Source: Sciurus carolinensis
Taxonomy: Eukaryota; Chordata; Mammalia; Rodentia; Sciuridae
Assembly (NCBI RefSeq): GCF_902686445.1
Contig: NC_062226.1
Coordinates: 17,022,001-17,086,000, forward strand
Direction: 5' to 3'
DNA length: 64,000 nucleotides
This document shows positions 1 through 11,251 of the stretch, piece after piece. Under the pieces are notes generated by a model. It did not search any database. It worked only from the letters and a program-made list of their open reading frames with translations, and had not been told where the DNA came from. Positions within the stretch are counted from its first letter, which is position 1; each line of letters starts with the position of its first letter. The translations under genes were made by a program, and so were the position numbers.

Positions 1-1510
1 TTTTTAAAGGAGCTATGAAGGATATTTGGAGATGTCTTGGGGAAATTAAATGTGAAGTACCTGTCAGGCAGTCACCACATCTGTTATATGTCTTGGGTGT
101 GATAGTGGTAGTACTGTTACAAAGGACAAGGTTCTTAGGCTCTACAAATAAATTCTCAATATTGAGTGTTGAAAGGTCATAGTGTCCGCAAGTAGCTTCA
201 AAACGTGTGTGTGTATGGGTATATGTATGTGTTGTGTGCATGCACACACATGCAGATAGAGAAAATGTGGCAAAATGCTAGCAACTTTCAATTTAGATGG
301 AGGCTACAAATGCTCTCAGTAGAGCTTTCCTTCAGTGTTTAGAGTTCCTTTCAGTTTTCACTTAAAAATTTTTCAGATAAAAACTGAACAAGATGGAAGC
401 AACACCCAGCTCTTTTAAAATGGAGTTATTTCTTAGAGGGTACACCAACCTAGGGGACAATAATCCAAAGCCTCCTCACCCTTTCCTCTTCCTTAACCAT
501 TACCCTCAGATTTTCTCCCCTTTCTACAACACGTGTTCTCAGATCATGAGGAGGGTTGGTAGTGGGTGTTGCACTGATAAACCCGAGTAAAGAAAGGAAG
601 AGGATAAAGTTTGTGCCAGAGTTGGGGAAGAATGTGGGGAGGAACAGTGCGAAGAAAAAGCAGCTTGTGGCAGTGAGGGGCTAACAGAAGTCACAAGGAC
701 CCAATATGACCTCCAAGTGGCCCTTCCTCCTCCTCCTCTTCCTACCTAGCCTCGCTCTCCCTGGTCTCCACCTGGCTTTCCACTGTTCTCATAACCACCC
801 CCGCTGCCCTACAGGGCCAGATGCTGTCCACCCAGTGCAAAGGCCTAGAGTAGGGGCTGTGGGTACAAATGCCTTTGATGAAATATCCCCAAGTTCATCA
901 GAGATGAAGTCCTCTTTCTGATTCTATCTTCAGAAATTCTGGCTTCTGCCCTCTGAGACCATGGGAGACAGATCTGTCCTTTCCACCTTGCCTGCCTATG
1001 GGACAGGAGGTCCAAACAGATAGGATGCTGCTTCCTCCACTGTCCAGCAGACTGATTACACCAGGGACCTTTGCCCTGCTCATTTGCCTTTTGAAAATCC
1101 CCTCTTTCCAGAACAAGCAAGGGCTCTCAACTAGCTGGCTTCTGTTGTTGTTGCTATTGTCTTGCCCTTTAATTAAATCTGACGGCTGGGCAGGCATGTT
1201 TGAGCTGGAGGCAAACCAAGGCCAAGTGGAATCAGGGCAGGGTGTTCTACCTCTTGAAAGCTGGAGTCTCAGCACAAAGCCCAGAGCAGAGCAAAGAGAA
1301 ATCAATAATCCTCAGCCAGACTCATTTTTAAATGTGAATGGTGCTTGCTATTAGCAAGGGAGGCGCATGGTGGGGAGTTTCTCTAGAGTTGTTTTTGTCG
1401 TATTCTTGGCTATTGACTTAAAGTCTTCACCTCCAGTTCAATTCACCATTCTAATGTCAGTTTTAGAGGTAGTTGATGATTCATTCAGAAAAATGAGTTA
1501 TCATGTTAAC
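1..1510. other. Unassigned unique DNA, no gene seen
   Basis: I see no convincing exon or known repeat here. A short imperfect GT/CA stretch lies at about 204-250. From about 700 to 1350 both strands carry overlapping open frames of 70-135 codons; none has a recognisable domain, and two readings of the same bases cannot both be genes, so I treat them as chance. Confidence 0.5.
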
Positions 1511-1513
1511 GTG

Positions 1514-1558
<45 letters not shown>
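1511..1558. repeat. (GT)n microsatellite
   Basis: About 24 dinucleotide units, broken once by a GC step near 1519-1521. It directly abuts the A-rich-tail end of the minus-strand SINE that follows, so it probably grew from that tail. Alternating purine-pyrimidine DNA of this length can adopt Z-form and is usually length-polymorphic. Confidence 0.95.
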
Positions 1559-1561
<3 letters not shown>

Positions 1562-1722
1562 ACTGAGGATTGAACTTGGGGGTGCTCGACCCCCAGCACT
1601 TTTAATTTTATTTCGAGACAGCATCTAGCTAAGTTGCTCAGACTGGCTTTGAACTTGAGACCCTCCAGCCTCAACCTCCCTGGTAGCTGGGATTTTAGGC
1701 ATGCACCACCACACCTGGTTCA
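1559..1722 (-). mobile_element. B1-dID type SINE (squirrel composite), minus strand
   Basis: Read on the minus strand it begins GGTGTGGTGGTGCATGCC (the B1 start with pol III A-box region), continues through the B-box-like GTTCAAAGCC and the CAACTTAG segment, then an A-rich linker, and ends in an ID-like part (GTTCAATCC near its 3' end). The joined B1 and ID halves are typical of sciurid rodents. The poly-A tail is gone, replaced by the adjoining GT microsatellite. The ID half is shortened. Confidence 0.85.
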
Positions 1723-2330
1723 GTGGGCAATTTTTGATAGCCTATGGAGTGCCCAGCAGCGTGGCAGGCCTATATTCATGGAAAGGGGGAAAAGAACATT
1801 TATCTCGTCACATCACACATACAGTTACCTACACTGATTAGCTAAGGAATATCTAATGGGAGAAGCTAGATTGGATAGGGGCAGAAAAGATACTGGTGAG
1901 GAAGTGATATTGAGCTGAGATACTCAAAATCACAGGAATTAACTAGGTCAAGTGTATTTGCACACTTGTGTCTGCTCAGGTGTGTGCAGTTGGTGTGGAA
2001 GAGTGTGGTTGGAAAGAGAGAAGAGTGCTACAGGTGAAGGGAATAGCAGAGATGCAGAGCCTGTGCAGGGAGCAGGCTGGGTGTGTGCTGCCTTTACAGA
2101 CTAGCTGTGGAAGGAGAAGGTGTGGAAACCAGGAGACGACAGTTATATATGCTTCTAATTGATGGCATTACTCTGGTGTTTTGAGGATAAAAGGCTCAAT
2201 TTCCCCAGAAATATATCCATTACCCAATATCAGTTGGACCTTAAATTCCACTACTAGCCAACAGCCTCTTTGCACCCTTCTGACCCTTTATTTTACAGTG
2301 CAAAGCATAAGCCAGTTCCTCACTGATATA
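1723..2330. other. Unassigned unique DNA
   Basis: No recognisable gene, RNA gene or repeat. Several in-frame stops occur in every frame. Confidence 0.5.
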
Positions 2331-2334
2331 TCTT

Positions 2335-2425
2335 GCAGCCAATATTTATTGAGTGCCTACCATTAGCCAGGCACGATTCCACTCTTGGAGGTTTCAGCAA
2401 TAAACCCCACAGAAACATACCTCTT
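2335..2425. repeat. L2-like ancient repeat fragment
   Basis: Contains the widespread old-repeat phrase TTTATTGAGTGCCTACC followed by a GCCAGGCAC-like segment and an AACA-rich stretch, as in diverged L2-related copies. Boundaries are approximate; family assignment is from memory. Confidence 0.4.
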
Positions 2426-2445
2426 CTCACAGAGTTGTGTGGTTT

Positions 2446-2482
2446 TGTTGTTGTTGTTGTTTTGTTTTTGTTTTTTTCTTTT
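2446..2482. repeat. T-rich / (GTT)n low-complexity tract
   Basis: Runs of GTT and TTTTG/TTTTTC units with no A residues over most of the length. Probably the remains of a reversed poly-A tail. Confidence 0.7.
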
Positions 2483-3699
2483 ACAATGTGTAAAGTCCCG
2501 GCTACTTGAAACTTCTCCTCAGGAAGCAAGATGGTTCCTCTCTAATAATAGCTTTATCCTTAATTATAGTGGTTGCTCTGATTAACAATGTACTATGCAC
2601 TGGATATGGATAGACCAAGAGAGAACTTCGCCACTCTATATTAAAAAATGGGAAAGATTTTGAGTTTGCTGGGAAATCAAGGAATAATAGGGATGCAGTA
2701 TCGGGTAAAGAAAAAGGAGTGTGTGTGTGCTGTTGTTGATGATGGACTCTTGAGAGAGAGGGGAGTTCAGTGGCTTGTGCACCCAAGGAGGAGATAACCA
2801 ATGAGAAAATCCAGGGGCTTTGATTACATGCAATGTTAAATTTACATAGAATCTGTTTTGTCGTTTGAGAGAGATGGCTAAATAGCAGCTACTCTTCCCT
2901 ACAGAGAAGCAAGCATAAGACTGAAAAAAATAAAGACAAGAAATGATGAACTTCCCCAATTAAAACATTTCATTGTCATATTCCATCTAAGTTAGCCATG
3001 ATGGTATTCAACTTCTTTGTGAGTTCTATGTTACTTCAAGAAAGAGATGCCTGCACCCAAAGATTTCATGACAGGAAGAAAGGAAAATTTGCAAGCAATG
3101 AGATAAGTAATTTGTGTGCAAGGAGTAAGAAGAAGATGTGATAAGAAAAATGGAAGAACTGTGAATACCAGGAGGCTGTTGATATTTTAGGGATCACCGA
3201 AGATGCACTTGGATTTTTCCACGGGGTGATGAGTGAATGTGGTAGAATTCCAAAGACATGTAAAGAAAGATAGTTTCTTGAACAACATTTTTTTTCTATT
3301 TCCTCAACATTTTGGACAGTAATAGCAACCAGTTATAACTTTTCTGTTCTCATATGCAGCTCTGTAAATTAGAATTCCTCTTCTCTTTAATAGAAATATC
3401 ATAGAGTAGGTCAGGTTTCTCCTATTAATTAACGGGAAAGTGACAAAGTAGTAAGTATGAAAAGTATCATGTCATTATGAAAGACAAAGACTGCAGAATG
3501 TCTCAATATTTATCTTCTACCTTTAGGATAACTTACATAAATTATCTCCTGAGACTCAAAGTTCCTACACCTTGTGTTCTCTGTTCTCTGAATAAAAGTA
3601 TATCTAGTCCATTCTTGACCTCAGACAGAGGAATGCTTGTAACCCTGAAAATGACTTTCTGGGAAGGATTTTCCAAGAGTATCTGACACATTTAGTCAC
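2483..3699. other. Unassigned unique DNA
   Basis: AT-rich sequence without a recognised repeat or gene. A minus-strand frame near 2640-2960 has no domain signal. Confidence 0.5.
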
Positions 3700-3942
3700 T
3701 TAATTTTTGTTACTAATTGGGACAAAAAGGTGAAAGCAGTACTCTTCAGCTCTGTAAGACCCTGAAACCCTTGTATTTGGCTGAGATTCATGCTTAATTA
3801 AAGAAAGCTGGTATTTCCTGCAACATAGGGCCACTAAAATTACAACAATCAGCCCAGCAATGACAAAGTGCCAGGTATGCATGGGGAAATTGTACCCCAG
3901 AAGCTCAGAGATCCTCGTTTTCAGTTGCATGTCCATATACAT
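3700..3942 (-). other. Exon-like open frame with a membrane-segment-like stretch (doubtful)
   Basis: An 80-codon frame on the minus strand. Residues about 27-42 form a hydrophobic run (FVIAGLIVVILVALCC) followed by basic RKYQ, as in a single-pass membrane protein with a juxtamembrane cysteine pair. It ends in TAA. Against a real exon: no good acceptor with a pyrimidine tract lies upstream (that side is TA/GT repeat), no strong donor is visible, and no family is recognised. Among the many open frames in 64 kb one such hydrophobic run can arise by chance. Confidence 0.18.
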
Positions 3943-4068
3943 ATTATATACACACAGTATATTGTATATGCATATACAACGTATAGGTGTACATATAGTG
4001 TATTATATGTGTGTGTATGTGAGGTGCACGTATAGTATATTATATATGTGTGTATATATGTGCATAGG
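3935..4068. repeat. Imperfect TA/GT-rich low-complexity repeat
   Basis: Interleaved TATA, GTGTGT and TATATGTGTG units with partial internal duplications (TATAGTATATTATAT recurs in variants). This is a decayed compound microsatellite. Confidence 0.75.
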
Positions 4069-5495
4069 TAAATAGTGGTGTTCATACATTCTCTAAATTT
4101 TGCAAGATGACATATAAATAAGACAAATTATAATTCACCTTAGAACATTAAGTTCAAGAATGACACACTCCTCAACAGTCCTAGCTCAAAATTTTGACCA
4201 AATGCTGTAGCCCTTGTCTGATATATGCCAGTTATCTTCAGTATGGTGGTGCTAACCATCAAGAACCCCAGAGCCTTGAAGGCAGTTGCTTCCCAAGAGC
4301 ACTGACAGATGCACATTTTACATATTTTCTTGGATACACAGATTTCTTGGCCCGATATGGAATCACCTCATCTTTTCTCAGCGTTATAACCATGGTCACC
4401 TATAACACCCACTGTTCCTTGAACAAAAGCAGATACTTTTACAGAAGCCACAGTGAACAGGCCTCTTAGACTCAGAACTCAGCAGGGGAAAACAGAACCT
4501 TAAGTCCAGTAATATACACCCAAAAAGTGTGGCTGCTTAGGGTAGTTACAAATTTAACACAATTGCTTGGAAAAAGGAAAGTAAAATTATACTTCTGGGG
4601 GTCATGTCTAGACAATGTTACTTCCCAGCCAGATTTTACTTTTTTACACCCAGTAGAGATGTTGTAAATAAAATCATTCCCAAGACAAGAAAGCACAGTT
4701 TTTATCTAGCTCCCTCTTATTAACTCCCTAACTATTACCAATTTTTCTTCCTGTATGGACCTACAAATTGTATAGTATGACTCATTTTGAAACAGTGCTT
4801 TCTATTTTTCTAAGCCTATAAAACAGTTTTATTATCCCAATGGTTATTTTGCCCAATTCACAATTTCAGTACGTTGGACACTGATGTCTTTTTGGAGAGT
4901 GCAGTCCATTATCCAGCAGCTAAATGCTTGTGAGACATGGCTACAAATTCCCATATCAACCCCTTCCCTCCAACCATGACCTCTGGAACAGAGTTGGTAT
5001 TTTTCCCTTCAGGAATTCTGCATGTCTACATGGTATCTTTTCAGTTTAGCATGAATCTTTGTTACATAGAATTTTTAATGGTTGGATGACTTCAGAGCAA
5101 TTTGGGTAAGTTTTATCTACCCCAAAGCCATCTAGGTCTATGGAGAGACTTAAATGCACCATCCTCCCACCTCCTGCCCTTCACAGTTCTGCTCCCAAAA
5201 GAGATCAAAAGGTTGTGCCCTCCTCTTTGTGGGAATCCAATTATCTTGGATAGGTTCATTACCCTAGACTGAGGTACGGGAAATGGCCTCTCCAAAGCCT
5301 CTGTTGCTCAGAGTGCCAGTGAGCACTTGCTGAATATTCTTTCATGTTAATAGAGATATTGACTTAAAAAGTATATATCATTAGTTATCCTCTGGGATAC
5401 TCTTTAAAAATTGTGTTCACACATCCATCAGCAAATGATTGTCCTGCGGTTTCAGCACAGTAATTATCATTCATACATTGACATCCCACTGATTG
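4069..5495. other. Unassigned unique DNA
   Basis: No gene or confidently named repeat. Base composition is ordinary for mammalian non-coding DNA. Confidence 0.5.
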
Positions 5496-5499
5496 CATC

Positions 5500-5940
5500 T
5501 CTCATTTAATAAAATAGACAGTATGACTTTGTGATAGAGGGTTCCAGAGTTTCCACATACCCAGTTCCACTCTCTTCTGGGGCACAAGTTAATTTCCTAC
5601 TTCCTTACTGCCTAGAAGTTGGTTTGCTGAGACCATGAATCTAGTTGTGACCAATAATATGTGGAGGAAGTGATATAAATTATTTCTGAAATGAAATTTA
5701 CTTATAAGACATCTTTGTACTCTCTTTGCCTGCCACATTGACCATGGAGGTCACACCTCCAGAGGAAATGACCTAGGTCACTGAGTCACCATATGGAGTG
5801 TTATATGGATGGTTGCTTTGGAGGGTCACTTGGAATTTGCATGAGTAAAAGTATATTTGAGGTTTGCTAAAACATTGAGACCTTGGGTTGGCTATCATTG
5901 CAGCATAATATGTTCTTTCTTAAGCAATAAAGACATCTGG
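5500..5940 (+). mobile_element. Old LTR-like repeat, probably MLT1/MaLR-related
   Basis: The 3' part (about 5855-5935) resembles a common ancient mammalian repeat end: a 'CACTGAGA...TTGGGTT...GCAGCATAA' pattern here reads ACATTGAGACCTTGGGTTG, then TTGCAGCATAATATG. Upstream, CTCTTTGCCTGCCACATTGACCATGGAGG fits a 'CTCTTT..CTGCCATGG' block of the same family in spaced form. Diverged; class is inferred. Confidence 0.4.
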
Positions 5941-6192
5941 CATTATTAGGCATGATATCATATGACCCAAGGTAAGATCAGGGCCGTTATAAGATTTAGA
6001 GTTTATGACTGTCCTCTGTTATACATACTGCCCAGTCTGTTCCAAAGCAGCTATATCAGGTTCTACCAGAGATGCAGTAAATTGAATTGTTTCCTGCAGT
6101 CCATGGTCTGTGCATACAAGAGACTGAGGCAGTCATGTAATGTGAATAACCACTCTGAACAATACTCTTCATCATCAGAAGTAAAAAGTTCA
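5941..6192. other. Unassigned DNA before the LTR
   Basis: No recognisable element. It ends in the TGGGG target copy of the LTR at 6198. Confidence 0.4.
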
Positions 6193-6197
6193 TGGGG

Positions 6198-6610
6198 TGT
6201 TATGGTTTGAATATGGGGTGTCTCCCCCAAACTGTTGTTTTAATGCAGGGATATTCAGGGGTAAAATTATTGGTTTGTAAGAGCTGTTAACCTAACCAGT
6301 TCATCCTAGTTCAAATGGCTAACTGAATCGTACACTTAAGCAGTTGGGGCATGACTGGACTAAGTGGATCATGGCCCACCTTGCCTTCGACTCCTTCCCC
6401 TTTCTCTCTGCTTTTTGACCACCATGAACTGAGTAGTGTTTTTCTGTCACATCCTTCCACCTTGATGTTCTATCTTACCTTAGACCCAGACCAGTAGGAT
6501 CAGCTGACCATGGACTGAACCTCTGAAACCATGAGCCAAAATAAACTTTCCTCCTATAAAGTTTTTCTTGTCAAAATTTTGGTCACAGCAATGAAAAGTT
6601 GATTAATACA
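6198..6610 (+). mobile_element. Solo LTR, ERVL-MaLR class, plus strand
   Basis: Starts TGTTATGGTTTGAATATGG and ends GATTAATACA, the TG...CA ends of MaLR-type LTRs. A polyadenylation signal AATAAA lies in AAAATAAACTTTCC at about 6540, about 70 bp before the 3' end. The element is flanked by identical 5-bp direct repeats TGGGG (6193-6197 and 6611-6615), the size expected for this class. No internal region follows, so it is a solo LTR. Confidence 0.82.
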
Positions 6611-7163
6611 TGGGGGCTGTAGTAATCAAATATTACTTTGATAATATTGCATAAAATATTGGTGGTTTCCAGCAATCATTCATGTTCCTGATTCACTCAT
6701 GAGTTTATGGGTTGTCTGCAAAGTTGGGGGAAGATAACCTTTGTTTCAGGTTGTTCATCAAATTCATGTAATAGTTTTATTTATTTATTTATTTTTAAAT
6801 TCTGGACCCAGAAGCTGAGACCTGTTCTGCCAATGGAATAAAGGGAAAGAAAATATAAGAGACCACCACAAATCAAGAAATCACATTTAAATCCTCTATT
6901 CATGGCATGTTTGTTAATGTGTCATGGACCAAATTAAGCCACGTTGCCCAGCTCAAAGTGAATGGAATGGAGTGGAGTAGGGATGTAATGTCTACCTGCT
7001 CTACTTAGAGATACATCAGAGGTACATGACAAATAATAATTCTACTAAAGGAAAGAGAGAAATAAGTAAATAAAAGATATTCTACCAAAGGAACCATGCT
7101 GAAATGGAAAAACTAAATAAGATTGTTTTATTTGAAATGGTTGTGAATTTTTAAATTATCTTT
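6611..7163. other. Unassigned DNA with a short (TTTA)n at 6777-6796
   Basis: AT-rich, no gene. The TTTA tract has about five units. Confidence 0.5.
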
Positions 7164-7490
7164 TGTATAATTGTCAGGATTCTCTAGAGAAACAAAACCA
7201 ACCATATATATACATGTGTATACATGATTATAAAAGGGGATTTATCAAATTAACTTATACAACCAGAAACTGGATAGTCCCATGATAGCTGTCTGTAAGC
7301 TGGAGAGCTGGAGGAACTAGTAGCTGCACAGCCCACGATGCTGAAGCCTCAGAACAAGAGGGATCAATGATGCTACCCCCAGTTCAGGACCTGAGGCCTG
7401 TAAACACCCTAGAAAATCATTGGCAAGTCTGCTTTGGAAGAGTGAAGGAGCTGGAGTCTGATGTCCTCAGGCAACCACAGCAGTAATCAA
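7164..7490 (+). mobile_element. MLT2-type ERVL LTR, 5' part
   Basis: Begins TGTATAATTGTCAGGATTC then TCTAGAGAAACAAAACCA, a TATA-rich stretch, and the later blocks CTGTCTGTAAGCTGGAG and GGAGTCTGATGTCC, all in the order seen in MLT2 LTRs. The 3' half (which would end in ACCATCACA) is missing; the sequence runs into a MaLR piece of opposite strand. Confidence 0.75.
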
Positions 7491-7630
7491 GAACCCATTC
7501 AAGAAGAATCAAGCTTGCATCTTCTAAACATCTCAAAATTCCTCCCTCTAATTCCAAAAAGCTCCAAGAGTTTGTGAACTACATGGTTAGATTGGTCACA
7601 GCAATGACCCCACTTCTCAGTACCAATTTC
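7491..7630 (-). mobile_element. MaLR internal region, 5' end (minus strand)
   Basis: Reading minus-strand from 7630, the sequence just inside the LTR is AAATTGGTACTGAGAAGTGG, then a GTCATTGCTGTGACCAA block. This resembles the primer-binding-site region of the plus-strand MaLR copy at 54968. It therefore belongs to the same element as the LTR at 7631-8070. Only about 140 bp of internal sequence survives before the MLT2 fragment. Confidence 0.65.
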
Positions 7631-8070
7631 TGTTTTAATCCTTTTTTCACTGATGTGACTAAAAGACCTGAAAAGAACAATTTTGGAGGAGGAAAAGTTT
7701 GTTAGGAGACTCATGGATTCAGAGGTCTCAGTTCACAGAGCCAGATCCATTGATCGGGTCCTGAGTTGAGGCAGGACATCATAATTGAAGAGTGTGGTGG
7801 AGGGAAATGGATCATATGATGATCAGGAAGCAGAGAGAGAGAAAGCCTCACCTCACCAGATACAAACTATATACCCCAATGGCACCCTCGGGGACCCACC
7901 TCCTCTAGCCACACCCTACCTATCTTCAGTTAGCATTCAGTTAATCCTGTCAGGGGATTAATTCACTGATTGGGTTAAGGCTCTAATAACTCAATCATTT
8001 CTGCTCTAAACCTTCTTGCATTGTCTTACACATGAACTTTTGGTGGGCACTTTACATCTAAACCATAACA
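7631..8070 (-). mobile_element. LTR, ERVL-MaLR class, minus strand (5' LTR of truncated element)
   Basis: On the minus strand it starts TGTTATGGTTTAGATG (8070 downward) and ends ATTAAAACA at 7631. Internal landmarks match the plus-strand copies: ACAATGCAAGAAGG, AACCCAATCAGTGAATTA, and AACTTTTCCTCCTCC near the 3' end. Followed on its own strand by internal sequence with a primer-binding-like TTGGTACTGAGAAGTGG. Confidence 0.8.
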
Positions 8071-8800
8071 TTTCCCCATCATCCCATTCAATTACATATT
8101 CAGTATTGTCTGGTCCTGAGGTATTCACTCTTGTATATTGGTACATTAATTTATGTGTTTGTTTGCTATTTATTTTATTTATTGCTTTTATTTTTAAGAC
8201 CACCTGGTTACTAACCCTGATCTTGCCTCCTAATTTGACAGAGAACATTATCATTTCTCTTTATACTGAATTATTTTTGATAAATTGCCAAATTGCATAT
8301 AACTCCTGATTTAATCAGTTGATTATCATAATGTTCTCCTGGATTGTATAAACAAATGTACATAGTCAATGCCAAATGTTTTTCTATCTTCCAATTTACT
8401 GTTGTCGCTCTTGTTTCAACCAGTATACCAATTGAGTTATAAGTCATTTCTAGTTCTTTCCATTGTAGTTCCACAAACAAAAAATCAGGATTCCTCTCTT
8501 GGTTTTCATCAGAATCATTCCTGGGATTCCATCTCAAAGGTCATCATGATACTTTCCTGTCTTTTAAATGTGTTTCATGGAAATAGGCCCTTGGATAACC
8601 CATAAAGAGGCTAATTAGGAGACAGACAGTAATAGAACCATAAATATTCTGCTAAACTTCTAGCTACTGTGGTTTTGAACCGAAACCTAGGATCCTTTGC
8701 CTGGTTTTACTATCCTTACTCTGTGAGAGAAGATCTGAGGAAGAAGAACCAGCTGATATTCAGGCTCTGAGCCTGTTCTTGAAGGAAAATGATTTCTCTG
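8071..8800. other. Unassigned DNA
   Basis: AT-rich; overlapping short frames on both strands (8006-8605) have no family resemblance. No repeat assigned. Confidence 0.45.
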
Positions 8801-8804
8801 ATCC

Positions 8805-8905
8805 TAAGTCAAAGAACGTGGACTGAACACCTATGTGTTAGGGTCTGGTCTAAATTCTGGGGATAGAGCAACAAACAAAACAGAAAAATTCCAACCTTTG
8901 AGAAC
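8805..8905. repeat. L2-like ancient repeat fragment
   Basis: A diverged 'ACCTA.TGTGT...TCTGGGGATAGAGCAACAAACAAAACAGA' block, as in L2-related copies with 'GGGGATACAGCAGTGAACAAAACAGA'. Confidence 0.45.
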
Positions 8906-8939
8906 AGTTTTTACTATAATTGCTAATATATTAATAGTA

Positions 8940-9200
8940 CAGGTTAATGAGATTGACTGTGATATGTCCACACCTGCATACACTGGGCACTGACCATGTT
9001 ATCCTCCCTTCTCTTACCCTCTCCTCCTTCTCCCAGCTCCCCTCTCCATTCCCTGAGAATTCATCTTCATCTTTCAGGGGTTTTATGTTTGTTTTCTTTT
9101 TCTTTCTTTTTTTTTTTTCATTTCAGTTTTCACATATAAGAAAACACATGCTCTCCGTACCCTGCTTATTTTGCAAAAGTACTACTTTGATAAAATCCTA
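8940..9200 (-). mobile_element. L1 3'-region fragment, probably antisense
   Basis: The order 'acaggttaatgagattgact', a long C/T-rich stretch (CTCTTACCCTCTCCTCC), a T-run, then 'CATATAAGAAAACACATGC' is that of mammalian L1 3' untranslated segments lying in reverse orientation. The T-run at 9095-9118 is part of it. Strand is my inference. Confidence 0.5.
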
Positions 9201-9675
9201 AGGAATCAGCAAATACATTTTTAATAATTTCAAAGAAAAACTCTTTTTGAATCTTCCATGGTTGCTTTTACTGAGAAAACAGCTTCAGGACCGGACAAAG
9301 GGAAAAATAAAATCTTGTTCCCCCACCCCAAACATTCAGTCCTTTTTTTAAAAAAAATTTTCCCCAGTATTAGCAGTAAGGCTGACCCCAGATGTCTCTG
9401 AGACATCTGGAAGGCTGCTAATGGAAATATACAGTGGCAGCCATGAGAGTGCTTTGTTTCCCAGGTTCTCCTGATTATAAGAATGCCTATCCCTAGACTA
9501 TTCCTCCAGCCATGGATTTTTAACCTGTTTCGATGGGTCCTGGAATCAGCATGGTTTCCAAAATGGACAGCTCAGCATTTCTTAGATTAGACATGCTTGA
9601 GAATCATGGCAATAGGAGAAATAAAAGCACAGGTCCAGGCTCTGAACCTCATTTTCTTCAATCACAACAACCTTG
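9201..9675. other. Unassigned DNA
   Basis: Nothing recognised. It includes a short inverted-repeat-like stretch CCAGATGTCTCTGAGACATC near 9389. Confidence 0.4.
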
Positions 9676-9679
9676 CAGT

Positions 9680-9825
9680 ATAGAAATCTTTGTCTTTCTT
9701 TTACAAACAAAGAGAGTAGTGTTTCCAAGATCACACTGTTAATAAGTATCAGATCGAAAATTTGAACACAAAGTCCCAAGTTCATCTCCAAAGTGATCCA
9801 TTGTCTATCACACCAGGCTTCCTTT
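9680..9825 (-). repeat. MIR fragment
   Basis: Minus-strand MIR order visible: TTTACAAAC-AAAGAGAG, then CCAAGATCACACTGTTAATAAGT, then a degenerate 'GAACACAAAGTCC' segment. Confidence 0.55.
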
Positions 9826-10980
9826 TGATTTTCTTATTAGTTCTCCCTTTCACTCACTCAACCTTTTCTTCAGGAGACATTTATGGAGTATTAGGGATAC
9901 ATGATATGGGACAAAGGGATTGAAAAGTCTAGTAAAATCCAAGAAACTCAAAGTCTTTAATGAAGTAGATTTTTATTGAAGTTTGTATAACCTGTCATGG
10001 AAACTACATGGAGAAGAAGGTCAGCTGCAGCTGTGGAGAGCCTTCTGGAAGACGAGGCATTGCCAAATGTGTACAGTTAGGGTCAGAGGGCCAAGGATAC
10101 AGAGCAGGAACAACATAAAGAGAGGGCGAGAGGTCAGAAAAAACAGCTTAGAGGAAACTGCAGGACTGAAGAGGTAACGTTTCCACAGCTACATACTAAT
10201 TTTAGAACTTTTGAAACAGTAGTTAAGATTGTCAGATTTCACAGTTACATCTAGATTTCAGAATCTGTCTGAAAAATGCAAAGATGTAGCAAGCCAGAAC
10301 CAACTTGCCCAGGACAATTCCACTGAAGCTAAGTAATAGCCATTCCCCTCCCTGATTCTCCTGAGCACCTGTACACATTGATATTTTCTGCACCACCACT
10401 GTGTGCATTTGAACTCACTGCTCTTTGAGGAGATGAGGAACAAGTGGCCAGAGAGAACTAGACAAATAGCTTGCCATCTCCTTTTGCATGTTTCTTTCCC
10501 TAGGGCACCAACTAATGGAAGAACCAACGGAAAGCATTAAGCCTGCCTGTTGTTAACTGCTTAAATAAGTTCTTAGCATCTCCTGCTGTGCGTGGATGGA
10601 GGCAGGATGTTGTGGTAGCCCTGGACAAGTTCACTCCTGCCTAGGAATTTACAGTCTGCTAACTGGGTAGGTATTCTAGAAAAAGAGTGGGCACACAGGC
10701 TGAGTATGGAGCTGTGGGGCTGTGGATCTGGCTAACATCCTTTTCTTACAAGATCAACCAGATGGTAATTGGTGACATCCTAATTGTCCATTATTACATT
10801 GGGGTTTGCTCTGAAACTTAAATGTTTATTTAACCAGTGAGAAAGACAATAATGGCTCAGTAAAGGAGAAGACCTATGAATTTCTGAGATTGTTTTCACA
10901 TTTCCTTAACCTAGAGATAAATGCTGGAATATAGGGCTTTGGGAGACAGAGAAAAATAGTGAGAGAAAGAAAGAAAAAAA
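9826..10980. other. Unassigned DNA, possible weak L2 traces
   Basis: A degenerate 'CACTCACTCAACC...GGAGACATTTATGGAG' near 9850-9900 could be an L2 remnant. The rest is unassigned and has no gene. Confidence 0.4.
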
Positions 10981-10984
10981 AATC

Positions 10985-11050
10985 AGTAAATATTTAATGA
11001 GTACCTACTATGTGCTAGAAACATTTCCGGGTGTTCAACTAAGAGCTAGA
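10985..11050. repeat. L2-like fragment
   Basis: AAATATTTAATGAGTACC followed by TACTATGTGCTAGAAAC, a frequent old L2-related phrase. Short and diverged. Confidence 0.45.
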
Positions 11051-11251
11051 CTTGTTTGGTTTTGTTTTATTGTTGCTGTTTGCTTCTTTGTCTGTTGTAG
11101 AAAATAAGTACTATGCAATTTATGTACCTGAATATAAAAATAGACACATATGAAGTCACTGGGTTAGTTAAGCCAAGAGTAGATAGGACAGGAAACATCC
11201 AGTTGTGCTATTTAAACACACTTGAAGATGGACTGTAATAAATAAGTAAAA

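Noticed and set aside
700..1354. Cluster of frames including a 135-codon minus frame
   Set aside because: Overlapping frames on both strands with no domain signal; one plus frame starts with a leucine-rich stretch that looks like a signal peptide but comes from a CTC/CTT-rich tract.
1511..1558. GT run considered as a CRISPR-like or satellite array
   Set aside because: Plain dinucleotide microsatellite with no spacers.
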